Position numbers and translations under genes: made by a program. A DNA stretch of 64,000 nt from Nitratidesulfovibrio sp. SRB-5 (lineage in GTDB: Bacteria; Desulfobacterota; Desulfovibrionia; Desulfovibrionales; Desulfovibrionaceae), in assembly GCF_019931275.1 (NCBI RefSeq), contig NZ_JAIOTY010000002.1, forward strand, positions 950,131 to 1,014,130, in the 5' to 3' direction. Shown in pieces: positions 26,634 to 35,933 of this stretch (positions are counted from its first letter, which is position 1; every line of letters begins with the position of its first letter). The notes beneath the pieces were generated by a model. It was not told where the DNA came from. It saw only the letters and a list, made by a program, of their open reading frames with translations, and did no database searches.

Positions 26634-27511
26634 CCGACTTTTTCGCGCAGGCCGCATCCCTTGCGGGGGATCTGGCCGCCACGCTGCATGCCCCCTTTCC
26701 CGCGCTGGTCGATCTGCACGGCCTGAGCGACATGCGCGACATGCGTACTCTGGGCGCGGTAAGCGCGGCGGCGCTGGCCGCCGGGTTCACGCAGGGTTTC
26801 GCCGGGTTCGGCTCCACGGTCATTGCCCTGCCCCTGCTGGTGGCCGTGCTGGGCATGCGGGTGGCCGTGCCGCTGGGCTGCCTGATGGCGCTGACCATCA
26901 ACGTGGCGCTGGTGGGCCGTCTGTTCGGGCACATGCGGCGCGGACCGCTGACCGTGTTGCTGCTCACCTCGCTGCCGGGCATGGCCGTGGGCGGCAGGCT
27001 GCTGTCCGTGGCACCGGAGGCGTGGCTGGAAGGATTGCTGGGGGCCATGGTGCTGGCGTTCACCGTGTTCGCGGCCCGCACCGCGCCCACTGGCAACGAC
27101 GACGGCGCCGCCCCACCGTTGCATGCGGCGGGCACGCCATTGCGCCACGTGGTCACCGTGGCGGTGGGGCTGGTCAGCGGCGCTCTGGGTGCGGCGGTGG
27201 GCATCAACGGCCCGCCGGTGGTGGCCTGGGCCATGCGCCAGGGCTGGGGCCGCCACGCGCTGAAGGCCACCCTGGCCGGGTATTTCCTGCTGGCGGGGGT
27301 GGGCATCGTGGGGGCGCAGGGCCTGCACGGCGAACTCACCGGGCGGGTGCTGCTGCTGTTCTGCGCCGGGCTGCCCGCGCTGGCCGCCGGGTTGTACGGG
27401 GGGCACCTGTGCTTCGGGCGTCTGGACGAGGCCGCTTTCCGCAGGGTGCTGCTGGGGCTGTTCGCCGTATCCGGCGCGGGCCTGCTGTGGCGCGCGGCGG
27501 GGCTGGGGTAG
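26630..27511 (+). CDS. TauE/SafE-family (TSUP) membrane transporter
   Basis: Polytopic membrane protein of 293 residues whose ATG (26630) overlaps the preceding stop. About eight hydrophobic segments; the two family repeats are visible in GFTQGFAGFGSTVIALPLL and LVSGALGAAVGINGPPVVAW (the GxxxGxxGxxGP pattern). The family exports sulfite, sulfonates or related anions. In a sulfur-metabolising host a sulfur anion is plausible but unproven. Coupled with the AhpD-like protein and probably controlled by the divergent LysR regulator. Confidence 0.88.
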   Translation: MTDFFAQAASLAGDLAATLHAPFPALVDLHGLSDMRDMRTLGAVSAAALAAGFTQGFAGFGSTVIALPLLVAVLGMRVAVPLGCLMALTINVALVGRLFGHMRRGPLTVLLLTSLPGMAVGGRLLSVAPEAWLEGLLGAMVLAFTVFAARTAPTGNDDGAAPPLHAAGTPLRHVVTVAVGLVSGALGAAVGINGPPVVAWAMRQGWGRHALKATLAGYFLLAGVGIVGAQGLHGELTGRVLLLFCAGLPALAAGLYGGHLCFGRLDEAAFRRVLLGLFAVSGAGLLWRAAGLG

Positions 27512-27607
27512 CCGCCGTCCGGCGGGCAGCGGGCATCCGCCATGGGACACCCGACATAAGGCATCCGGCAGCGGGCAGTCCGGCAGCGGGCAGTCCGGGG
27601 CAGGCCC

Positions 27608-29452
27608 TTACGCCTCTTCGCATTCCTCGTTGTCTGGGTAGCGTTCCAGAAAACGTCGTTCGGCCTCGGAGTCGCCGATCAGGATCAGTTCATCGCAGGA
27701 GCGCAGCAGCAGGGCGGGGTCCGGGTTGACGGAAAGACCGCCCGGCCCGCGCAGGGCCACCACGCTGCACCCGGTCTCGTCGCGGATGCCGCTGTCCTTC
27801 AGGGTTCGCCCGGCAAGGCCCAACCCCACCGGGGCGCGGAAGATGTTCAGCCCTTCGCTGAGCATCAGCACCTTGCCGGGGTTCAGCAGGTTGATCACCG
27901 TGTTGGACACCAGCGATCCGTGCGACATGACCAGGTCCGCCCCGGCCTTGTGCAGGATGCCGATGTTGCGGTCGAGCGTGGCACGGGTGATGATCTGGAT
28001 GTCGGGCCGCAGCCTGCGGCAGTAGATGGTCAAGTAGATGTTCAGGTCGTCGTCGTGGGTGGTGACCAGCACGGCGGGGGCCTCGCGGATGCCCGCGCGC
28101 TCCAGCACGTCGAGGTCTGCGGCGCTGCCGGTGATGGTGTGGGTGTCGTCGTGCACCAGCCGGGGGTTTTTCTCCACGATGCGGTAGTCGATGCCTGTTT
28201 CCGCAAACTGCCGCGCCGCGGCCAGCCCCACGCGCCCGCCGCCCAGGATGAGCACCGGCGCGTCGGATGCGGGGGCGGTGGATGTTCCGCCCGCGCGGCC
28301 ATGACGGCCCGCTTCGCCAGTCTTGCCAGCCGGGCCAGCCGGGCCAGTCTCGCCAGTCGGGCCAGCCGGGCCCGCTCCGCCAACTCCGCCAGGCGTGCCG
28401 TTCACGCCGCGTCCCCCGATATAGCGGTCAAAGGCGTCCATCTGCTGGCGCGTGCCCGCCAGCACCAGCACGGTGCTGGCCTCCAGCGGCGCGCCCGGAC
28501 GCGGCAACTGGAACCGGCCACGTTCCCACACCCCCACCACGTTGACCCCGGTGACCTTGCGCAGGTCGCTGTCGCGCAGCGAATGGCCCACCAGGCCGGT
28601 GCGCATCACCGGGGCCTCGGCCACCACCAGGTCGTCGAAGCGGCCCACCACGCCGGTGCGCATGTTTCCGGCCAGGGTGCGCCGGGCAAGGCCCTGCCCC
28701 AGCATGTTGGAAAAACGGAACACGTGGGTGCCGCCCGCCATGGTCAGGATGTCCACGGCCTCGTCCTGGTCGGCCCCGCAGACCACGGGTATGCCGGGGC
28801 TGGCCTCTCGCGCGGTGAAGGCCACGTTGGTGTTGCGCACGTCGCCGTCCAGCGCCACCAGCATGGCCGCCTGTTCCACGCGCAGCCGCCGGTAGGTTTC
28901 CGGGTCGTCGTAATCGCCCACGGCCACGGAAAACCCCTGATCCTGCAAGTCCAGCGCGGTCTGGGCATCGGCGCACAGCAGCACGTAGGGGTGGGCATAC
29001 TGGGCCAGGTCGCGCCCAAGGCCCAGGGCCGTGGCGTCGCCGCCCACGATGATCACGTGGTCGCGCGTTTCGGCGGGCAGTTCGCGCGGGGCGCGCAGGC
29101 GGGTCTGCGCTTCAAGCCATGGCGCGTAGAAGAACTGGATGAAGGTGAACGGCAGCATCACCAGCAGGAAGATGATGCCGGAAAGCAGCACCACCAGCGT
29201 GAACAGCTTGCCCGTGTCGCTGAGAAAGGTGATGTCTCCGAAACCCAGCGTGGACATGACCGTGAGCGTCCAGTAGAAGCCCGTGGCCCACGAGTAGTCG
29301 CGTCCCTCGTAGTCCATGATGACGTGGAACAGCACGCTGTACAGCGTGATGACCGCCACCAGCAGCAGCACGAAGCGGAACAGGAAGCGCATGTTGCGCT
29401 GGGCCGAGCGGCTCTGCATGAAAAAGGCGATCTGCGAGGGCAGGAACTTCAT
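27608..29452 (-). CDS. Potassium channel with two RCK/TrkA-N domains and a collagen-like linker
   Basis: 614 residues, ATG at 29452 with AGAGGA upstream. The N-terminus is a two-helix ion channel (about 22-115) whose selectivity filter TLGFGD is the permitted variant of TVGYGD. Two RCK nucleotide-binding domains follow: the first starts VIIVGGDATALGLG, the second VLILGGGRVGLAAARQ. Each is followed by a TrkA-C-like domain. Between them (about 345-390) is a Gly-X-Y stretch, GPAGPTGETGPAGPAGKTGE, that looks collagen-like and is not a normal part of such channels. Expected role: K+ flux gated by a ligand bound to the RCK ring. Monocistronic. Confidence 0.9.
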   Translation of the reverse strand: MKFLPSQIAFFMQSRSAQRNMRFLFRFVLLLVAVITLYSVLFHVIMDYEGRDYSWATGFYWTLTVMSTLGFGDITFLSDTGKLFTLVVLLSGIIFLLVMLPFTFIQFFYAPWLEAQTRLRAPRELPAETRDHVIIVGGDATALGLGRDLAQYAHPYVLLCADAQTALDLQDQGFSVAVGDYDDPETYRRLRVEQAAMLVALDGDVRNTNVAFTAREASPGIPVVCGADQDEAVDILTMAGGTHVFRFSNMLGQGLARRTLAGNMRTGVVGRFDDLVVAEAPVMRTGLVGHSLRDSDLRKVTGVNVVGVWERGRFQLPRPGAPLEASTVLVLAGTRQQMDAFDRYIGGRGVNGTPGGVGGAGPAGPTGETGPAGPAGKTGEAGRHGRAGGTSTAPASDAPVLILGGGRVGLAAARQFAETGIDYRIVEKNPRLVHDDTHTITGSAADLDVLERAGIREAPAVLVTTHDDDLNIYLTIYCRRLRPDIQIITRATLDRNIGILHKAGADLVMSHGSLVSNTVINLLNPGKVLMLSEGLNIFRAPVGLGLAGRTLKDSGIRDETGCSVVALRGPGGLSVNPDPALLLRSCDELILIGDSEAERRFLERYPDNEECEEA

Positions 29453-29793
29453 CGGGCATCCTCTGCTGCATCGGAAAGGGAGTGTCGCGGGGCCTTCATG
29501 CTATCAGCGCGGGCGGCGGGACGCCAGCGGGCGAAATGAAGAAGGCCGGAAACGGGTGCGTTTCCGGCCTTCGGTTGTTTCAGGCGGGATGCCCAGGCCA
29601 GGGGCTGTTTCTAACTCAGGTTTTTCGTTCGTGGGCAAAGAGAACGAGCCTGCCATGAGGGAGTATGCCTCAGCCGTTGGCGAGTCTTCGAGGCGTACGG
29701 ATGAGGGCCGCAACGCGCTCTAATCGTATTTGCCCGATATGGCAGGCAAAGTTTGACGTGCCAACGGGCGAAAGGACAATCTAGAAAGAACTC
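29453..29793. terminator. Intergenic region with minus-strand terminator (hairpin 29541-29572)
   Basis: A perfect 14-bp hairpin GAAGGCCGGAAACG/CGTTTCCGGCCTTC lies 220 bp beyond the permease stop and just ahead of the K+ channel gene on the minus strand, so it most likely ends the permease transcript. The rest (29580-29790) is moderately AT-rich and without a convincing gene. Confidence 0.6.
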
Positions 29794-31347
29794 CTAGGGG
29801 AAGGCCCAGAACAGGGTCATGACGGCGCACACCGTGGTGATCAGCACCGAGATGACGAACGCGGGCCGGATGGCCTGCGACGCCTCGCGGATGCGGTCGA
29901 TACTGGCCGCCGCGTTCTGCAGCTTGGCGGGCGATATGACGCTGGCAAGCCCGCCGCCGATGCCGCTGGCCGCCGCGATGACCAGTCCCGACGCGCCGAT
30001 CTTTTCGGCGGTGGACAGGTGCAGCTTGGTCAGCATGGCGATGGACGACGATTCCGAGCCGCTGATGAACCCGCCCAGCAGGCCCAGGTAGGGCGCCACG
30101 AAGGGGTACATCTTGCCGAACAGCGAGGCCGATGCGTCGGCCATGACGTAGACCATGTTGTGCAGCGGCTGGGCCAGGGACCAGTCCGCGCCCTTGCCGG
30201 AATGATTCATGACGTAGGCGATGGCGAAGAAGACCGAGGCGGACATGAACGGGCGCCCGGCGCGCTTGCCAGCCTTGACCAGCGCGGTGGACACCTGCTG
30301 GCGCGTGGCCTTCATGAGCGGCAGCGCGGCGGCGGTGCAGACGAGTACCCAGAAGTAGGCCTGCCAGAAGATGCGCAACCGCTCCGGCGACTTGGGGATG
30401 ATTTCCAGCGGCATGGACCACTGCTTGAAGGTCAGGTCGAAAAACGGCAGGAACGGCGCGTTAAGGATCAGCGAAACCACGGTCAGGATGATCCACGGCG
30501 AGCATGCGGCGGCCAGCGAGTGGCGCCGCTCCGCCGCCAGATCCGCCTCGTTCAGCAGGCTGCGGTCGCACAGGGGGCGGCCCGTCAGGCGGATGTACAG
30601 CATCAGCGCCGCGATGACCGCAAGGCCCGCGGCAATGCCGGTAATGGTCACCAGCCCCAGCTTGGCCATGAAGATGGCCACCAGGCCGGCGGTAAGGCCC
30701 GCGATGAGCGCGGGCACGATGCCTTCGCGCAACATCTTCATGCCGCCGGCAAGGTACAGCATGCCCAGGGCGATGCAGGTGGAGATGGCGGGCATGAACC
30801 GGGCGAAGTAGCCGCCCACCTCGGTCACCGGCAGGCCCACGAAGTTGGCGTAGACCACGGCGGGGATGCCCAGCAGGGCGTAGGTGCACAGCGCGTCGTA
30901 GCCCAGCGCGGGCAGGATGATGGCCGCAAAGGTGGAATAGCCCAGCGCCAGCATGATGGGCGGCAGGATGGACACCGTCACCGCGCCCAGCGAGGTGAGC
31001 AGGATGCCGAAGCCCACGTTGATCAGCATGATCTGCACGGCCTGCTGGCCGGGGGCCACGCTTTTCATCAGCGCCACCACGCGGGACACGGCCCCGGTTT
31101 CCTGCATGACGGTGATTTGCAGGATGCTGGCGGACATGACCAGGGCGATGGGCAGCGAGGCCACCAGGCCCGCCACGGTGGACAGCAGGATGACCGTGGG
31201 CGCGGTGTCGAAGTACAGCCAGGCGATGGCGGCGGCCACGGCCCAGCCGATGTACCCGGCGGTGTCTGCCGCCACCCGGTACACGAGCAGCAGCACGAAA
31301 ATGGCGATGACGGGCATGAAGGCAAGCAGAACGGACAGGGCATACAT
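29794..31347 (-). CDS. lldP: L-lactate permease (LctP/LldP family)
   Basis: Proton-linked lactate/glycolate uptake protein, 517 residues, ATG at 31347 with GAGGAGG about 12 bp upstream. Twelve or more hydrophobic segments. Typical family motifs include SILQITVMQETGAVSR in the first half, the intramembrane LGYDALCTYALLGIPAVVY, and GGFISGSESSSIAMLTKLH with SPAKLQNAAASI near the end (corresponding to the GSNTNSN and SPQN-type motifs of LldP). Lactate is the classic electron donor of Desulfovibrio, so the function fits. Monocistronic, with its terminator downstream. Confidence 0.93.
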   Translation of the reverse strand: MYALSVLLAFMPVIAIFVLLLVYRVAADTAGYIGWAVAAAIAWLYFDTAPTVILLSTVAGLVASLPIALVMSASILQITVMQETGAVSRVVALMKSVAPGQQAVQIMLINVGFGILLTSLGAVTVSILPPIMLALGYSTFAAIILPALGYDALCTYALLGIPAVVYANFVGLPVTEVGGYFARFMPAISTCIALGMLYLAGGMKMLREGIVPALIAGLTAGLVAIFMAKLGLVTITGIAAGLAVIAALMLYIRLTGRPLCDRSLLNEADLAAERRHSLAAACSPWIILTVVSLILNAPFLPFFDLTFKQWSMPLEIIPKSPERLRIFWQAYFWVLVCTAAALPLMKATRQQVSTALVKAGKRAGRPFMSASVFFAIAYVMNHSGKGADWSLAQPLHNMVYVMADASASLFGKMYPFVAPYLGLLGGFISGSESSSIAMLTKLHLSTAEKIGASGLVIAAASGIGGGLASVISPAKLQNAAASIDRIREASQAIRPAFVISVLITTVCAVMTLFWAFP

Positions 31348-32211
31348 GGGGTGCTGGACCTCCTCGTGAAATGTTCTTACCGGTCCCGGCGGCGCGGCAC
31401 CGCTGGCGGAACGTATCCGGTGCGGCGCGCCGTTGCGGGCCGGGCGGCCTGCGGTGCCGCGCGTCCCATGCCTGCGACGGCCATGGGGCGACGCCAGCCG
31501 CTGGCGGGGTGCGCGGGCCGTGGTGGCCGAATCCTCGTGGTCATGTCCCTTTCCTCCGTCTGTCGTTCATGGCCGCCGCGCGGCATGAAAAAAGGCCGGG
31601 TGCACCTGCGGTGCGCCCGGCCATGCATGCCATGCGAGACGCCCGCCTAAGCTGCCCGGCAAAAGTAATAGAAGTAAAAGAACGCCCCGTTGGAACGGGG
31701 CGCTAGGAATACTTCAGGAGTGGCGGCCAGGGGCTGGCGGGACGAAGCGGCCACGGTGCGTTTGGCACACGGGGCGGAAAGGGCCACGGAAGCCGAAACC
31801 GATCCCCGGCCCGCGTCGGCGTGGTCCTGCGCCGGACGAAGGGGGGCATTGGGCGCGGCGGCCATGGTGGGCCGCGTTGCGGGACGGTGTTCGGTGCTGG
31901 CGGTCATGCGGTACCTGTGTACGATGTCGGGGGCCAGGACATGGCGCTGCCATGTCTTCCATGGTGCCGCGCACTTCCTTGCGTCATGGCTGCGTCGTGC
32001 GGTGCATGGCGCAGGGCGGCTGCGGCGCATCCCGAGAGTGGTGCTGCAAACATGCGGAGCGCCACCCGGCGGGATGGGAGCGAGAATAGGCGGGTCCGGT
32101 GGGGAAGGCAAGCGGAAAAGCTCCGAAATCACAAAAACGTCAGCATGGCGGGGCGGTGGGAGGCACGCTGCCGTCGGTGCAACGCTTTGGGTGACGGATG
32201 CGTGAAAATGG
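31348..32211. other. 860-bp gene-poor region with two minus-strand terminators
   Basis: No convincing protein gene. Two hairpins are oriented to stop minus-strand transcription: CGCCCCGT/ACGGGGCG (31683-31702), then TTCTTTTACTTC on that strand; and GGCCGGGTGCACC/GGTGCGCCCGGCC (31594-31622), then TTTTTT. Because the upstream gene already has its own terminator at 32212-32244, the transcript ended here is unidentified. A short AT-richer patch at about 32100-32150 could hold its promoter. Confidence 0.45.
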
Positions 32212-32244
32212 GGCGCGGCGTTCCGACCACCGGAACGCCGCGCC
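32212..32244 (-). terminator. Terminator of the ZraP-like gene
   Basis: Perfect 14-bp stem GGCGCGGCGTTCCG/CGGAACGCCGCGCC with a 5-base loop, followed on the minus strand by CCATTTTC, 70 bp after the stop codon. Confidence 0.75.
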
Positions 32245-32313
32245 TTGGCCGTATCCGGCGCATGGCCCCGCACGGTGGGGCCACGGAGGCCGGACGGCAA
32301 ATGCATGCCAGCC

Positions 32314-32883
32314 CTACGCCGGGGGCGGGGCGGTGAATTTCGCCATGCCAGAGGGCGGCGGGGGCAGGTGGCCGGGCAGGGGCGTGCGGATGCCCGTTTC
32401 GCGAATGATGCGCTGGCGCATTTCGATGGCCAGATCCTGTTGTTTAGCTGTCACGTCGCGCAGGGCCGCCGCGTTGCGGGCGGTTTCGTCCGGGTTGGGC
32501 GCGGCGCGGGTCAGCGAGGCTTCCAGCGCGACCCATGCGGCATAGTGTTCCTGATGCAACGCGGCGAAGCGCGCGGCGAACGCGGCGCGGATGTTCCGGA
32601 TGATGGAACGCTGCTCTGCCGTGGGCGGCGGGGGGGCGCCATGGGAGGCGCCAGTGGGAAACGCGGACGGCGGCGCCGGGGGAAACCCCATGCCCGGGAG
32701 GGGCGGGGGCGGCGGGGGCGGCTGTCCCCGGTCGTGCCCCCAGTCGTGTCCCCATTCGTGCCCGGAATCGGACCGCAAGGGGGAGTGCAGCTGCCCCACG
32801 GCACGGGCGGTCACGGCGGCAAGGGCCATGCCCGCCAGCAGCAGGGCCACGCAGGTCCCGGTACGCACGGTGGCTGGCAACAT
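32314..32883 (-). CDS. Periplasmic ZraP/metal-sensor-like protein
   Basis: 189 residues. AGGAG lies 6 bp before the ATG at 32883, so this start is preferred over the ATG two codons upstream. A signal segment (TGTCVALLLAGMALAAVTARA) is followed by a His-rich stretch (SGHEWGHDWGHDRG) and a polyproline run. A helical region resembles the Metal_resist/ZraP-CpxP group: RNIRAAFAARFAALHQEHYAAWVALEA, then AALRDVTAKQQDLAIEMRQRI. Likely a periplasmic zinc- or copper-responsive chaperone or sensor, without a neighbouring two-component system. Family call is moderate; metal specificity is unknown. Confidence 0.6.
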   Translation of the reverse strand: MLPATVRTGTCVALLLAGMALAAVTARAVGQLHSPLRSDSGHEWGHDWGHDRGQPPPPPPPLPGMGFPPAPPSAFPTGASHGAPPPPTAEQRSIIRNIRAAFAARFAALHQEHYAAWVALEASLTRAAPNPDETARNAAALRDVTAKQQDLAIEMRQRIIRETGIRTPLPGHLPPPPSGMAKFTAPPPA

Positions 32884-33453
32884 TTCCATCTCCTGGATAA
32901 CCGGCCACGCCAGAGACGCAGGCATGCGCGGATCGCCGCCGCATCCCGTGGCGCGCAGGGCCGGTGCATGGAAATGCTATCGTCCGTATCCCGCGCGGCT
33001 CAACCCGTGATTCGGTTAAGAATTGTAAAGGTGCCGATATGGTGGCGTGGTAGGAAACGGTTGCGTGCGCACTGGGAAGGGCAACGGCGAATTCCCGTAG
33101 GCGGTCGCCGCATGGGGGCGGCCACCAGACGGGTCGGTCACCGGACAGGTTGGGCACCGGACGGGTCGGTCACCGGACAGGTTGGGCACCGGACGGGCTG
33201 GGCGGCGGATCGAGTGTGGCGGTTTCTGGAGAATTCGCCCGGACAGGCGAAGGGAAGGGCCGGAAGAAGGAATCACGAGGGGGGGATCCGTGTGCGGCCC
33301 GGGTGGTTGCCGTGCGGCTGCACTCCGGCCAGCGGGCGTGACCGCGCTACCGTGTGACCGTGCCAGTGCGGCGGTGCGCTGCGTGGCGGGGGGGACGGCG
33401 TCAGGGGGGGGGCGTCAGGCGTCGTCGTCGGGGCGCTCGTCCGCTGGCGCGGG
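32884..33453. other. Intergenic region with a 32-bp tandem repeat
   Basis: No gene seen. TACAAT on the minus strand near 33025 is a possible -10 box for the ZraP-like gene. At 33130-33193 a 32-bp unit (CGGGTCGGTCACCGGACAGG...) is repeated twice, with a partial third. Within it GGTCACCGGAC and GGGCACCGGAC alternate. Confidence 0.5.
33130..33193. repeat. 32-bp direct tandem repeat
   Basis: Two copies with identical sequence over nearly the whole unit, then a truncated third. There is no spacer, so it is not CRISPR-like. Function unknown. Confidence 0.8.
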
Positions 33454-33528
33454 TCAGCCCAGCAGCAGGGTGGCCACGGTGATTTCCAGCAGCAGCGCGG
33501 CGGTGATGAGCAGGGCAAGGTCTTTCAT
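33454..33528 (-). CDS. Putative 24-residue single-helix membrane peptide
   Basis: ATG at 33528 with GGAG 8 bp upstream encodes MKDLALLITAALLLEITVAT and four more residues, then TGA. Apart from a charged N-terminus and one Glu the peptide is one hydrophobic helix, the form of small accessory subunits such as KdpF or CydX. A longer in-frame reading (61 residues from 33639, overlapping the stop of the upstream small gene) is possible. No large membrane complex lies next to it, so its partner is unknown. The gene call rests on the ribosome-binding site and helix pattern alone. Confidence 0.5.
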   Translation of the reverse strand: MKDLALLITAALLLEITVATLLLG

Positions 33529-33635
33529 GGCGTGTCTCCGGTACCGGGCGGCGCGCCACTGCGCCCGCCCGGCTCGGTCTTGTCTGGTGTGTTGCGCGGA
33601 AGGCGGAAGCCAGCCCGCCGCTACGCGCTGTTGCG

Positions 33636-33851
33636 TCATGCTCCGGGGCGCCCCGTGGCGGCAGCGGAGGACCGGAGCACCTCGTCCGCTCCGTGGACGT
33701 GGTCGGCACCGCCAAGCCCGTCAGGGCCGAGCTGCCCCGCAAGGGCAAGATCGTGTTCCCTGCGGTCGTCACTGGTGATGAGGCGGCGCAGCGACCCGGC
33801 GAAGCGCCGGGCCACCACGCGACCGGAACCGATGGAGCAGGCAAGGGTCAT
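33636..33851 (-). CDS. Small hypothetical protein (71 residues)
   Basis: ATG at 33851 preceded closely by CGGAGGACC. The N-terminus is basic (MTLACSIGSGRVVARRFAGSLRRLI) and the C-terminus polar with His/Asp residues. Not recognised. Its stop overlaps an ATG that opens into the frame of the following micro-ORF (ATGA), suggesting a small operon downstream of flavodoxin. The good ribosome-binding site supports it; composition alone is not decisive. Confidence 0.4.
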   Translation of the reverse strand: MTLACSIGSGRVVARRFAGSLRRLITSDDRREHDLALAGQLGPDGLGGADHVHGADEVLRSSAAATGRPGA

Positions 33852-33974
33852 GGCATGGTCCTCCGTGATGTTGCGATGCGGCAGGGCCGCGCTGGCCCCG
33901 CCGACATGGTGGCGGGCGGGGCAACAGCAGGGGCGGCAGCGGGGACGGGGCGGGGTGTGTGAAGGCGGGCGACC

Positions 33975-34714
<740 letters not shown>

Positions 34715-34743
34715 ACCGTAGTGAAAATGAAAATCCTTTTCAA
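34715..34743 (-). promoter_or_regulatory. Fur box overlapping a candidate flavodoxin promoter
   Basis: GAAAATGAAAATCCTTTTC (34723-34741) matches the 19-bp Fur consensus GATAATGATAATCATTATC at 15 positions and contains the perfect inverted repeat TGAAAA-TCC-TTTTCA. On the minus strand TTGAAA (34743-34738), 17 bp and TACGGT (34720-34715) form a possible promoter that Fur would cover. Confidence 0.65.
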
Positions 34744-35027
34744 GCAAAAAGCGCAGCTCCCCGCAAAAAAGATCCGGCACCCGGCGGATTTCCGCCCGGT
34801 TTCGGCCTTTCGCAGGCATATGCGAGCCGACCTGGTAAGTCGGCCTTGCGAGCCGACCTTGCATGACGTTGCAGGGGCTTGCGCGCCGGTCACGCCGGTC
34901 ACGCCGGTCACGCGCAGATTGCGCGCCGCTTGCACGGGGGCGCGGCGTGGCGTAGAGAGGCGAGGTCGCATTCCCGCGGCCCTGGCCGCACCGCAACACG
35001 CCGTGAATACCGGCACCGGAGCCTTTC

Positions 35028-35678
35028 GTGGACATCCTGGGCATTTTTTCCACCTTTGTTTCCTTCCTGCTGCACGTGGACAGGCACCTGTTCGAACTGG
35101 TCTCGAACTGGGGCGTGTACACGTACGCCATCCTGTTCCTGATCGTGTTCTGCGAGACGGGGCTGGTGGTCACCCCGTTCCTGCCCGGCGATTCGCTGCT
35201 TTTCGCGGCGGGCACCATCGCCGGGGCGGGGCACCTGGAATACTTTCCCCTGGCCTTCACGCTGCTGGCAGCCGCCATCATCGGTGACGCGGTGAATTAC
35301 CGCATCGGGCGCTACGTCGGGCCGCCGGTGTTCGAAAGGAACTATCGCCTGCTCAACCGCCAGCACCTGTACCGGGCGCACGAATTCTACGAGCGCCACG
35401 GCGGCAAGGCCATCGTGCTGGCCCGCTTCGTGCCGGTGGTGCGCACCTTCGCGCCCTTCGTGGCGGGGGTGGCGGCCATGGACGCCCGGCGTTTTCTGCT
35501 GTTCAACGCCAGCGGAGCCGTGGTGTGGGTGGGGCTGCTGGTGACGGCGGGCTACTTTCTGGGCAACATGCCATTGGTGCAGCGCAATTTCAGCCTGGTC
35601 ATCTACGGCATCATCGTAGTGTCCGTGCTGCCCATCGTGTTGGAATACATGCGCGCCGTGCTGCGCCGGGAGCGTTGA
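35028..35678 (+). CDS. DedA-family membrane protein
   Basis: 216 residues from a GTG at 35028 (CCGGAG 8 bp upstream). The conserved family signatures are present: FCETGLVVTPFLPGDSLLF in the first re-entrant segment, and FYERHGGKAIVLARFVPVVRTFAPFVAG with the functionally important Arg pair. About five hydrophobic segments. DedA proteins are undecaprenyl-phosphate or phospholipid flippases/transporters linked to envelope stability and proton-motive force. Monocistronic, with a strong terminator downstream. Confidence 0.92.
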   Translation: MDILGIFSTFVSFLLHVDRHLFELVSNWGVYTYAILFLIVFCETGLVVTPFLPGDSLLFAAGTIAGAGHLEYFPLAFTLLAAAIIGDAVNYRIGRYVGPPVFERNYRLLNRQHLYRAHEFYERHGGKAIVLARFVPVVRTFAPFVAGVAAMDARRFLLFNASGAVVWVGLLVTAGYFLGNMPLVQRNFSLVIYGIIVVSVLPIVLEYMRAVLRRER

Positions 35679-35722
35679 CGGCGTGAATATATTGCGCAAG
35701 CAAACATTTCTTTGCATTCCTG

Positions 35723-35756
35723 CGCCGCACCCCGCCTGCACTGGCGGGGTGCGGCG
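35723..35756 (+). terminator. Terminator of the DedA gene
   Basis: Perfect 14-bp stem CGCCGCACCCCGCC/GGCGGGGTGCGGCG with a 6-base loop, followed by TTCTTCAT. Confidence 0.85.
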
Positions 35757-35933
35757 TTCTTCATGATGCCGACCGGTTGCCCCGCGTGATTTGGACGATG
35801 ATGCAGTGCCTTGCCGTACCGGTACGCTTTTTCCGTTGACGCGGTACGGCTATTGAGTAGTGTGGCAACGTCGGATGTGCTCGCGCCGGTTCCTGGGGGG
35901 ATTCGCGCGCGAGAGAACGCAAGGGGCAGCGTG

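Noticed and set aside
31714-31974. Possible 86-residue protein on the minus strand ending just before a terminator
   Set aside because: No ribosome-binding site, Arg/Pro/His-rich composition typical of non-coding GC-rich frames, no recognisable pattern. A small RNA is the simpler idea.
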